NCBI GenBank assembly: GCA_029204225.1
Contig: MU832162.1
Location: 1-64,000 of the forward strand
Direction: 5' to 3'
DNA: 64,000 nucleotides
Source of the DNA: Diphasiastrum complanatum
Taxonomy: Eukaryota > Streptophyta > Lycopodiopsida > Lycopodiales > Lycopodiaceae
Both the position numbers and the translations under genes were made by a program. Positions 40,508 to 49,839 of the stretch are shown one piece after another. The notes under the pieces were generated by a model. The model was not told where the DNA came from, did no database searches, and saw only the letters and a program-made list of their open reading frames with translations. Each line of letters starts with the position of its first letter. Position 1 is the first letter of the stretch.

Positions 40508-41464
40508 ATGTCTACAGGCTCTTGCAAACGTCTTCGTACTTTGGAAACTGCATCCACCATGCCTACCGATTCTGTCAGCGCTCCACCGCCACAGGTCGTT
40601 GCTCCGTCCTCAACAACTGCTATGGGAGACACATGCCACACCTATACGCGGCACACCACTCCTGAGAACATCTCGTCGCTAAATGAGTACATGTCTAAGC
40701 AATTTGCCGCTTTTCTTTCACAACTCAATGAACTTCGTGAGGATTTGCTTACTAAGATTGCCACGATTGACGCTCAACAGACTAAAATTGCTTCTCTTCG
40801 TGTTGCACTTAGTGCTTTGCAAAGGGACATCATCCCTAATATCTCCCGTGTTGTTGAGGATACTAAGGCATCCATGAGTAAGCTTCCCCTACTTGAGCGC
40901 CAAATACATGACACTGTTGAGTGCACTGCCAGGATTCCCGTTCTTGAACAGTGGCTTCATGAGAGAGTGACACATGTACAGAAGGTACCTACTCTTGAGC
41001 AAGAAATATGTGAGACCAAATCATGGGCTTCTATCCTGAGATCATCTACCACCTCTTCGTCTTCGGTAGCACCCTCCTTAGACACCACGGTACAAAGCGT
41101 CTTGGCAGAACAACAACGTCGGGATGACAAAAAGCTCAACTTAAGATTCCGGGGTCTTCCTACTGAGGGCACAGCACTAGACCAGGTTACCTCTTTGTTT
41201 ACTTCACGCATGGGGCTCTCAGTTCCAAGTATCCAGTATGCTTGGCACCTCCAGCATGATCCGAAGGTATTATTTGTCAAATTCGAAACTATGGACGACC
41301 GACAGACAGTTCTTCGTGCGCGTTGTACTCTCCGAGGCATAGATGATGACCTTACTCACTGCCAATGGTTACAGCATAAAACTATTATTCAGGAGGCAAG
41401 GACAAAACAACAGCGGGTGGTATTTACAAATGGCAACCCTCGCTTTTTCTCCAAGCATCAATAG
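40508..41464 (+). CDS. LINE ORF1 protein (coiled coil plus L1-type RNA-binding domain)
   Basis: An intact frame of 318 residues from the ATG at 40508; the frame is open further upstream but without a better start. A Ser/Thr/Pro-rich N-terminus leads into a long predicted coiled coil (~58-171, heptads such as LSQLNELREDLL and LERQIHDTV). An RRM-like core follows (~209-278: KLNLRFRGLP, then VLFVKFETMDDRQTVLRA, CTLRGI) and a short basic C-terminal domain (~279-307: LTHCQWLQHK). This order matches L1 ORF1 proteins, which trimerise and coat the element RNA. Plant L1 ORF1 proteins more often have a zinc knuckle, and none is seen here. A damaged ORF2 endonuclease follows within about 60 bases. The intact frame suggests fairly recent activity of the family. 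Confidence 0.75.
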   Translation: MSTGSCKRLRTLETASTMPTDSVSAPPPQVVAPSSTTAMGDTCHTYTRHTTPENISSLNEYMSKQFAAFLSQLNELREDLLTKIATIDAQQTKIASLRVALSALQRDIIPNISRVVEDTKASMSKLPLLERQIHDTVECTARIPVLEQWLHERVTHVQKVPTLEQEICETKSWASILRSSTTSSSSVAPSLDTTVQSVLAEQQRRDDKKLNLRFRGLPTEGTALDQVTSLFTSRMGLSVPSIQYAWHLQHDPKVLFVKFETMDDRQTVLRARCTLRGIDDDLTHCQWLQHKTIIQEARTKQQRVVFTNGNPRFFSKHQ

Positions 41465-41514
41465 GAAGTTAGGGTACTCGGGCATGGGAGCGGCCCAATA
41501 GCCCCGGCTAGCAT

Positions 41515-42195
41515 CACATTCAGTTTTTGGGATTGCGGCGGCCTCTCCACCTCTTCTACAGCGGCTGATCTTGACACCTATCTGTGTTCGGCTGATTTTC
41601 TACTTTTTGCAGAGACGTATGAGTTTTACACACCCTCTTCCGCACATTTCTGGTTTTCAGTGGATTTATGCTCCACGACCTATGCTACAGGGCAGGATAC
41701 TTCGGGCCTCTGGTGGAGTTGCATGTTTGTACATGTCGATGTACACTCCTTCTATTCGGTTGGTGTCTCAAGATACTTATGGTCGTTACTTGTGGCTTCA
41801 GATTACTGCATCCTTCTTGGGGCTGGACCAGGACTTGTTTGTTGCAGTGTGCTATTTTGCTCTCCACACTTCAGTGTTTATGGATTTGGGAGGTGATGCC
41901 AGCAGAGTTCTATGCTGACACACTCTCTTCATCCGTTGGATACCTCTTATGCTCGTACTTCTCAGGACTCATCAGCGACGGTTACGCTTTTTGGGGAACA
42001 GCTTATGAGGTTGGCTCAAGCACACGGTCTCATTATCCTTAACGGTCTTCTTCAATGGCCACCCTCCTTTGCATATACTTGCCACCCATTTGGTAGCGGT
42101 CACAGCTAGTGGACTATTTCATTGCATCTCTTGCTCTATTGCCCCGTCTGGCATCCGTCACCATCTCTACCCCGGTCCTCGCTGATCACTCTCTT
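41515..42195 (+). pseudogene. LINE copy B ORF2 endonuclease, frameshifted
   Basis: APE-type endonuclease blocks appear in order across several frames. FSFWDCGGL and FLLFAETYE lie at 41520-41625, with the catalytic Asn position read as Asp. RASGGVACLY, YGRYLWLQI and DLFVAVCYFA follow at 41690-41880. FGEQLMRLAQAHGLIILNG, FAYTCHPFGSGHS, VDYFIAS and DHSLLYLSF lie at 41985-42210. The GDFNAR block is lost to a deletion near 41950, and a frameshift precedes VDY. The sequence stops abruptly near 42200, where copia sequence in the opposite orientation begins. The reverse transcriptase domain is not present in the window. Confidence 0.75.
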
Positions 42196-42197
42196 CT

Positions 42198-43407
42198 CTA
42201 CCTCTCCTTCTCCCCAGCGACAAGTCCACCTTCCCTCCTTGTTTTGATCAAACAAGCAACTCCATCAAACTCCACCCTGAGGCCTTTACTTAGCATTTGG
42301 CTCACACTAAGCAAATTCTTGGTAATAGATGGAATAAACAAGACATCCTCCAAATGAACATTCCTATTTGTAGAGAGAGAAATAGGAATTGTGCCAATCC
42401 CTTTGATTGCACACTCACCATCATTGGTCATGTAGATCACCCTCTTGTCATCTCCATATGCCAACAAAGAAGTGAAGTACTCTTTGTGAAAGGTCATGTG
42501 TGAACTTGCTCCACTATCAATCCACCAAGGATCTAGATCTTCATCATTAGCAAGCATACATGAAGACATCACAAAAGCATCATCATTTGCATCTTGAACA
42601 TCCAAACCATCCTCATCAAGAGTAAGATTACCTTGCTTGTCTCCTTGATCTCTCTTCTTCTTGTCGCACTCACTTGAAAAGTGTCCTTTGATGCCACCAT
42701 AGAAGCACTTGAGCTTTGATCTATCCTTCTCTTTGCCACTTGAAGAAGCATCCACTTGATCTTGCCCTTTAGACCACTTACTTTCGGTTTTGCCCTTGAA
42801 TTTGCCCTTTGTGAACATAGCATCCTCTTGAAGTGTTGATGTAGATCCACCTCTTGCTTGAAGCCTATATTCCTCATTGATCAAGATCTCTTGAAGATCC
42901 ATCAAACTTGGCAAATTCTTTTGAATAGCAATACTTTGAACAATGTCAGCATGAGCATCCAACAAGCCATTAAGAATTACTTGAATAACCTCTCCTTCCT
43001 TAATGCTTTCATCAATGCAAGGCGACTCATCATTCAATGCTTTCATTCTCAAAACAAAAGTACTTGGACTTTCTTGATTTGCCTTCTTAGAGTCAACACT
43101 CTAGAAGTAGACTTGGATTCATAAAGCTTTTTCAATGGATTCCAAGCTGCAAAGATGATGTGCACTTACCAACTTCCTTGAGAAGTTCATTGGTAACATT
43201 CATCTTTATCATGTGTAGAGCCTTCTTGGCCCTCTTGTCATACCTCATTTGATCTTGTTGTGTTGCTGGTCTCTCCTCCAAACCTACAACAATACCCAAA
43301 ACATCATTCATTTCAAGAAGTGACTCCATCCTCACTTTCCACAATGAATACTTACTTGAGGTAAGTCTATCATTGGCTTCCAACATGACTCCAATTAAGG
43401 CTGCCAT
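42198..43407 (-). pseudogene. Ty1/copia gag-protease, minus strand
   Basis: Starts at the ATG at 43407 (MAALIGVMLEANDRLTSSKY, WKVRMESLL), breaks near 43130, and resumes as a long frame from 43052. The zinc knuckle reads CFYGGIKGHFSSEC, with the second cysteine replaced by Gly. The protease has the active-site motif WWIDSGASSHMT (about 42530). The frame ends at 42198 without integrase. A primer-binding-like site, TTGGTATAAGTGC on the minus strand, lies at 43517-43529. Gag packages the RNA and the protease matures it. It is truncated and faces the related plus-strand copy at 43950-44921. Confidence 0.85.
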
Positions 43408-43829
43408 GTAGCAATGGCCTGATGTGTTTCAATGCACAAAGCACTCCTTTGAACAACAACAAATGCTTTCAAAAGAAATCACCAAGATCTGAAACTATCT
43501 CACCAATTCTCTTCTAGCACTTATACCAAGCAAATCAACACATAGAATCATGGAATCTTGATGATCTATCCTCAATCTAATGACTTTTGCCACTTCCTAA
43601 GATTGAAACACACTCAAATGAAGTCCAGCAACCTCACTATCTAGAGATCCAATCAAAATTAGGGTTTTGACAAAATCACAAAAAATTAACTATTCTTTAT
43701 CTACATACAAATGCTGAAAATTTGATATGCAATCTATAAGCCACCACTTAGGCTGATCCAATGATCCAAAAATCGGCCAAATCCAGTATGTGAATTCAAA
43801 AATCAGAATTGACTACTTGAATGATCTTT
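43408..43829 (-). repeat. Leader and probable LTR of the minus-strand copia copy
   Basis: Between the gag start and the plus-strand LTR fragment. It includes the primer-binding-like site at 43517-43529 and AT-rich sequence beyond it that I infer to be LTR. The exact LTR end could not be fixed. Confidence 0.4.
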
Positions 43830-43985
43830 GGATAGAAAGAGAGATACACTACCAATCTCACCAATGTAAAAAAATCAGCATCTACACACATAATGAGATG
43901 CAAACACTAATAGAACTTGATCAAACTTGAATGAAATGAAAAAGTACTGTTGTTCTCCGTACAAAACCAGCAAGCGACTGTATTT
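43830..43985 (+). repeat. Copia LTR fragment, same family as 5095-5300
   Basis: Matches the reverse complement of 5095-5300 (words AATGAGATGCAAAC, AATAGAACTTGATC, CCGTACAAAAC). It lies just upstream of plus-strand gag sequence, in the orientation expected of a 5' LTR. Confidence 0.6.
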
Positions 43986-43989
43986 CACA

Positions 43990-44921
43990 CGTGTGGATCC
44001 AAAAATAGCAAATATAGATCATTCTACAATAATCATGCTAATCTTGTTCAAAGTTTTGCTATTCAAAAGACTTTGCCAGGTATTGTGGATTTGCAAGAAA
44101 TCTTGGTGAATGAGGAGTATAGGCTTCAATCAAGAGGCGGTGGATCTACGACATCTCAATATGAAGAGGAGGCTATGTTCATCAAAGGCAAGTTCAAGGG
44201 CAAAGGCAAAGGCAAGTGGTCTAAAGGGCAAGATCAAGGTAAGACTTTCTCTTTTGGCAAAAAGAAAGATAAGTCTAAGTTGAAATGCTTTTATTGTGGA
44301 ATCAAAGGGCATTTTGCAAATGAATGTTTGAAGAAGCAAAGAGATGAAGGTAGTAAGCAAATCAACTTTACTACTAATGATGAGGATCTAGGTGGTAGTG
44401 ATTCTCTTTTGATGTGTTCTTCAAGTCCAATGTCAAATGAAGGTGACAAAGATTCATGGTGGATTGATAGTGGAGCTAGTTCACACATGACTAGTCACAA
44501 GGAGTTCTTTACTTCTTTAGTCACTTATGATGGAGCAATTCACATGGCCAATGGTGGTGAGTGTGTGATTGGAGGTATTGGTTCAATTCCTATTTGTCTT
44601 TCTACTAATAGGAAAGCAAGACTTGATGGTGTTCTTTACATTCCTTCACTTTCAAAGCATTTGCTAAGTGTTGGTCAAATGCTAGAGAAAAGATACATGG
44701 TAAAGTTTGGTGGTGATGCTTGTTTCATTACAAAGGAAGAAATCTTGATTGCTAGGGGCAATAGACAAGGTAGACTTTTCAAGCCTGATGCTTTTGTTAT
44801 GGCTAACAAAAAGGATGGAATGGAAAAGGAGATTGGTCTCAACTTTCTAAAGTTACCTTTTATCATCAATAAGATTGGTGGATCTTATGCAAAGTCTAAA
44901 AAGCTTCCTTATGCTAGATAA
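43990..44921 (+). pseudogene. Ty1/copia gag-protease, plus strand, truncated at both ends
   Basis: A continuous frame through the second half of gag (PGIVDLQEILVNEEYRLQSR), an intact CCHC knuckle (CFYCGIKGHFANEC) and the protease (WWIDSGASSHMT, LLSVGQML). It then diverges and stops at 44921, before integrase. It is a close relative of the minus-strand copy at 42198-43407, and the two face each other. It lacks the gag N-terminus, integrase and RT, so it is a dead fragment. Confidence 0.85.
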
Positions 44922-45290
44922 AGGTCAATATCCAAGCAATCACCAAGATAGTGCACCAATGGATAGTAGAACCCACGAGAACCATGTATAAGCATGAAAT
45001 GAGATAGAGAAGAGAGAAGATGGCTCTCTCCACGAGTTACATCCTTTTATAGCAGGTCCAAACCCTATTTGGCCACTTGGCTTTCCCACCAAAATGCTAA
45101 CCCTACTAATTTTGGGTCTAGATTCAATGTACCCAACTATTCAAATTTGAATCTACTCAAACTCGCATTCTAACTTTCCCACACTTTCAAAAAGTGTTTA
45201 TTCAAATGAAATTTAGACTAACGAACTTTGAAAAGTCAATCTCTAAGTCTATTACAAGTTTTGGCCTCAATATGCCAAATATGGAAATAT
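44922..45290 (-). repeat. LTR-like sequence with a TATA box on the minus strand
   Basis: The minus strand reads CTGCTATAAAAGGATGTAAC (about 45039-45058), a convincing TATA box, followed by GGAGAGAGCCATCTTCTCTC. This fits the U3/R part of a copia LTR in minus orientation. Which of the two neighbouring copia copies it belongs to is unclear. Confidence 0.45.
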
Positions 45291-45297
45291 AGCAAAT

Positions 45298-45854
45298 ATG
45301 ATGAAACTAGTTGAATCTTTCACAGCCCGCATACACTTTGTCTCCTATCCTGATGCTCGTTGCTTGGGACTTCTTATTCGTGAGATGCTTACTCTCCGTC
45401 AGCCTCATCTGCCTGTACCATATCACCTGGGGTTAGACTCCCAGCAGCTGCTTCTCACTGGCTTCTTTCGGACTCGAGTACATGCTGATGACTCCGATGA
45501 TGAGATTCCTATCCCTATGCCACCGCGGAAAAAGCCCAGATGTAATTGCCACTTGCCTCCATCAGGGCCCACTGTAGACTCCACTCAACGGACACTTCAC
45601 ACTTACTTTCGCAAATATGTACTTATTCTCCACCTGGCCCGGGTTGTGGGCATTGGTACTTTTTCTGTAGTTCTTCTGTTATACCTGGCCCGGGTTGTGG
45701 GCTTATTTCACTTCTCCTTTGTTCTACTTTCATTCGTAGCTAGTTCATAGCATTTTACGGCCACGTCCTCCTATGGATGATGCTCCCACTATTGCTTGTA
45801 CATATTTTCTTTTTGGTCTTATGCACCCACGAGTGCCCAAAAGACGTTAATAAA

Positions 45855-45941
<87 letters not shown>
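45298..45941 (+). mobile_element. LINE copy B: ORF2 C-terminus, 3' tail and (CT)n
   Basis: The open frame reads CLGLLIREMLTLRQPHLP, then SQQLLLTGFFRTR followed by the acidic DDSDDE, a Pro/Lys/Arg-rich linker, and TQRTLHTYFRK. QLLLTGFF (45445-45468) and QRTLHTYF (45586-45609) both fit the PIP-box pattern Qxx[I/L]xx[F/Y]F. The 3' tail has GCAC-CCACGA-GTGC (45823-45836), then ACGTTAATAAAG and (CT)n at 45859-45941. It is separated from the copy B endonuclease by the copia insertions and a loss of the RT region. Confidence 0.75.
45859..45941 (+). repeat. (CT)n tail of LINE copy B
   Basis: About 83 bp of CT dinucleotide. LINE copy C starts immediately after it. Confidence 0.95.
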
Positions 45942-45945
<4 letters not shown>

Positions 45946-46447
45946 TACGAGAGATGCTTACGTTGAGAGCCTCTTTGATACCTTCGGAGGATACTACTGA
46001 TTATGGCCAGCCTCTTATCACTAGCTTCTTTCAGAAGCGTGAGCACGATGATCTATCAGATGATGAGGCAGTCATACCGGTGAGGGCGAAGGCCCAGCGC
46101 ACTCAGCCACCACCTCCTGCCCGATCTACACGAGCCTCCAGAGCTACCAGAGCTCCTCGACACCAGCCACGGATCACAGCTTCTATGGGTATCAGACGTT
46201 TTTTCCGAGATTGATATTTTATTCTTCCTTACTTTCTCAACAGAGCAGGTAGTTAAGCTCTTGCACATGTACCCACTTTAGAGCTGAAGGTTAAGCTCTT
46301 ATATGTTTTTTTTTTTTATGACTAGGTTTTTATGTTGTCCCCGACATGGACAGTGTTCCTACGAGATATGTACTTATTTCTTCTATCTTATGTGCCCTTG
46401 GGCACCCAACAGACATTAATATAATTTCTTCTTCTTCTTCTTCTTCT
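45942..46447 (+). mobile_element. LINE copy C: 5'-truncated ORF2 C-terminus, 3' tail and (CTT)n
   Basis: From the end of the copy B (CT)n it reads LLLREMLTLRAS, then GQPLITSFFQKREHDD and SDDE, a Pro/Arg linker, and SMGIRRFFRD with a stop at 46212-46214. QPLITSFF (46008-46031) is a canonical PIP-box pattern. SMGIRRFF (46182-46205), at the extreme C-terminus, is a PIP-like match lacking Gln. The tail hairpin is GTGCCC-TT-GGGCAC (46392-46405), followed by ACATTAATATAATT and a (CTT)n run instead of (CT)n. Confidence 0.75.
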
Positions 46448-47198
46448 CTCTCCCCCCCCCCTTGTCATGTTTCAATTACTTCCTAATAACAACTGGTTTT
46501 AAAATTGGTAGTGGAAAAAGAGGGACTTACCTTTTCCATTTATGTTTTCTAATCATGTCTCTGGTAATACATTTCTAGTGGAAAGTATGCACATGTGTGA
46601 TTGATCATATAATTCGACATTGAGATGGCTTAGAAATAGTATGAAGCTAAGTGAGGCAGTTCAGAAAACCCAGTGAATGGAAAACATGTATTAGGAAATT
46701 AAGGGCCACAAAAGCCATTCAGAATGGTTTATATCTAGCTAAGGATCAAACGTGTCACGAGAAAAGCTCCTAACAAAATTCAGACATAAAAAACAAATAC
46801 CATGCTTTCCACTCAAGTTAGAATGTTTGGATACTATGAGATAACCCTCATTGAAATAGTTGCACAATTATAGACTGTTGCCTTGAGTTAACCAATTGCT
46901 TCAGAACTGTTGTGAATAGCAATCCCAAAGAGCTAGCATAAGTTTTTATTTCTATACTAGCAGATTAGGTTTACAACATTGCTGAATCTCTAAGTTGGTG
47001 CCAAACCCCAAAGGCTCGGTTATTTTTCTTGTGCAAAACAAAGCATTACATTTCACATCCATCTTGTAATCAATTATCCAATTTCAAAAAGTGCACTGGT
47101 CGCCAGTTTGAACAGGAATAACATAAGCCAAGAATTGAAACCTCTCATTGCAATGAAAACATGTGAAAGCAAAGATAATGCAAATTAGCTTGAATCAA
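46448..47198. other. Non-coding stretch
   Basis: A short poly-C run follows the LINE tail (about 46451-46461). Otherwise AT-rich with no supported feature. Confidence 0.35.
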
Positions 47199-47345
47199 CT
47201 AGACCTCAGTAAAATCTCCAGAAGTGAAAGGAACTGAGCCAGGAGGTGAACTTTTGGGGCTCCTCATATTGCGGCCAATGCGACCAAACTTGGAACTATT
47301 GTCATGCCTGAGGCTCCTGTCTCGTTGGTAGCGACTCTTAGAACC
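47199..47345 (-). CDS. Possible 3'-terminal coding exon of an unidentified gene
   Basis: On the minus strand a good acceptor (CTTTCTGATAGCAG) is followed by 48 codons and TAG at 47199-47201. The peptide is basic and Ser/Pro-rich: GSKSRYQRDRSLRHDNSS, then FGRIGRNMRSPKSSPPG and VPFTSGDFTEV. The codons look protein-like, but I recognise no family, and no upstream exon was found in the following 2 kb. It could belong to a gene with long introns extending to the right. Low confidence. Confidence 0.3.
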   Translation of the reverse strand, partial: GSKSRYQRDRSLRHDNSSKFGRIGRNMRSPKSSPPGSVPFTSGDFTEV

Positions 47346-49370
47346 CTGCTATCAGAAAGCAATCAATCTGAGGTGCCCTCTTCTACCTTCAACGGCATCT
47401 TCGAGCTCAAAGCAATGTTAAAAATTTGTGAGCATTCTTAGCATTCCAATATATGCCTGAATCTTTTAAACACTCCAAGTCACATTATCCATAAACAAAG
47501 AAGTGTCTGGGAACACAATGTGGTACACGTGGCTGTTGACATTATAACCATCAAAAATGGCCACTGGAAAATGCAAGCTTGATCCTGATAGAACCAAAAT
47601 TATTTACAAGAACAAGGCTTATTTTACAAATAAACGTCTTCAGCAGATTAACTGTTTCCACAGAAAATATAAATACTGTATGCATGATCTTGATGTTTCC
47701 ATTTATAAATGATGTGAGAATTCAGAGATTTTTGCAGGCTTTCTTGAGAGTTTTTAAAAGTGCTGGAGGATGCAAAATCCCAAGATGAGTGCATCATCAT
47801 GTCCTAAGTTCAAGTTTACCAGGTGGAGATCCTACTACTCCATGAATAGCTGGTTAAATTATAATGTGTCAAAATCTTTCTACCTTTCAAGAGTGATTTT
47901 CTAGCCATCACCAGCTTGACAAGAGAAGATCAGGGGCATAAATGATGCATTTGAATCACTTTGCTCGGTTTAACAAGCTAAATTTATACAGAATTTAATA
48001 ACCTACTCAAAACCAAATAAACCTTGACTCTACACGAGGGCATAGAGGAGAGTGATTAGCCTAAAGTGGATTACTACTTTTATTGCTCGAAGACAGCTGT
48101 TTTAAAGGAAGATGGACAGGCTGAGTAAGGAACTGTATGAGGTGAAATTAAGGAGAAAACTCTTGCAAGTAATCACAGAGAGTTCCTGGACAGCTACAAC
48201 AACGTGAGAAGGCAAGGCCATCCTTCAGCCATCCCAGCAAGGAAAAATGTTAGGTGAAATGCTTGTGTTTCCAGCCTAATTTTGCAGCATCATTTGCAGA
48301 TCTGATTCAGCCAATTGGAGAAAGAAAACACTCTTCCTACTGCAGTGAATTCTCGGCCTTTATTGAAATAGCAAAGCCGCCAGAAAAAGCCAACATTAAT
48401 CATCTGAATTTGAGAGCTCTCTTTGAAAGTTGTTAAGTATGAATACTGATCATTTTTTAATCATTGATTGAAAGATCTATGAGGACCAGAATGAACAGTA
48501 ATAGTGAAATCTTACTATAAGTAATGAAATCCTAGCCAGTAATTGAGCTTTCAAGCAAGCAATATTGGTCTATTTTATCAATCTTAGAACACATCCATTC
48601 TGGGCAATTCATTGGAGACAATCACACCAAGTTCAAGGTCACTAGCAAGGCTAGAATAAAGGGAAGTACGAATCAAGTCAATGAAAGGATCTTGGAACTT
48701 GCTTCGCACATGAGCCAAGTGTTTTGCAGGTGTTTAAACTAGTTGTGAATATTTTGTACATGTATTGAGCTTTGTACAAGTTAATTTATACATACACCAG
48801 TTGAAAGTTACAGGAAATCACAAATATCTGGAGTTAGTTCCATTGCATGTAGTGAGATCAGTGTCCCTCATCGTCCATCTATTGCACTGAAGGGACACTG
48901 ATCAAGTTACTCTCCTACATATTGTCTTTGATGAAAAGTGCATATCTTGTTAAGAAAAATGCATGAGAGACATGACATCTCTTTGAAATTGTCTACGTAG
49001 ATCTCACTTTGTCATCAAGAATTTGTACCCACTTATGTATCATCATTTGATTTGTTCAGTCATTTGCCATATCATACAATCATGATATCTCTTTGTTTGT
49101 GCACATCTTTGTCTGTTGCAATTAAGAGGGAAGTTCAGAGCCTGCATGGGTTGTCTAACCAAGTGTGTCAATCATAGCATCATAAAAACACAATAATTTT
49201 GTGATTGTGGAAGCAAGCTGGCAACTATTACATTTGGTTTTACGCAATTGACTTTGAGGATATATATCTTTTACCATTGTCGCTAAATGGTATCCAATCC
49301 TAGTGATGACTCACAAGTAAGGTGGGGAAGTCAATATCAAAATAGACATAGTTGATGTTGTCAATCGAGG
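47346..49370. other. Non-coding stretch
   Basis: No gene was recognised. If the exon at 47199-47345 is real, this may be intronic. No other exon with matching splice signals was found. Confidence 0.3.
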
Positions 49371-49371
49371 C

Positions 49372-49440
49372 ATAGCTCAGCTGTAAGGTGACGTCTTTTT
49401 GTTGTAAGGTGAGGTCCTTCGATTATTCTCTTATCTGATG
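49372..49440 (+). ncRNA. tRNA-like (SINE head) sequence
   Basis: GGCATAGCTCAGCTGTAAGG resembles a tRNA-type A box (TAGCTCAGNNGG). About 35 bases later, GGTCCTTCGATTATTC resembles a degenerate B box (GGTTCGAATCC). No cloverleaf with a proper acceptor stem can be drawn, so it would be a tRNA-derived SINE head or a tRNA pseudogene, not a working tRNA. Confidence 0.3.
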
Positions 49441-49839
49441 AAAAGTTAGTCGTTGTGGAGTATTCATTGGATGATATGTTTCTTGCTAATGAGATCAAGG
49501 AAAGGTTTGAGAGATTACCACAGTTAAGAAACACATGTTACCAGCTCTAAAAGACCTTGAAGAAATGATTGCTTCTTTAAATGCTTTTGTATCTTTCGAA
49601 ATTGTTGATCAAACTGTGGATGAAGATTGTCATTTCGAGTCCCATGGAGGGTGCCAAAATTTGGATAATAGCAAGGATGAACCTAGAATCAATACCATTA
49701 GGAATACAATTGCATGTGATGTTGCACCTAATCTTGTACTTGTAATTGATATCAAATTTGGTACTCTGGATGACATTTCACTTTGTTAGTGGATAAAGGC
49801 TGCATAGAAATGGAAATGGACAGGAATACGTGAGTAGCT

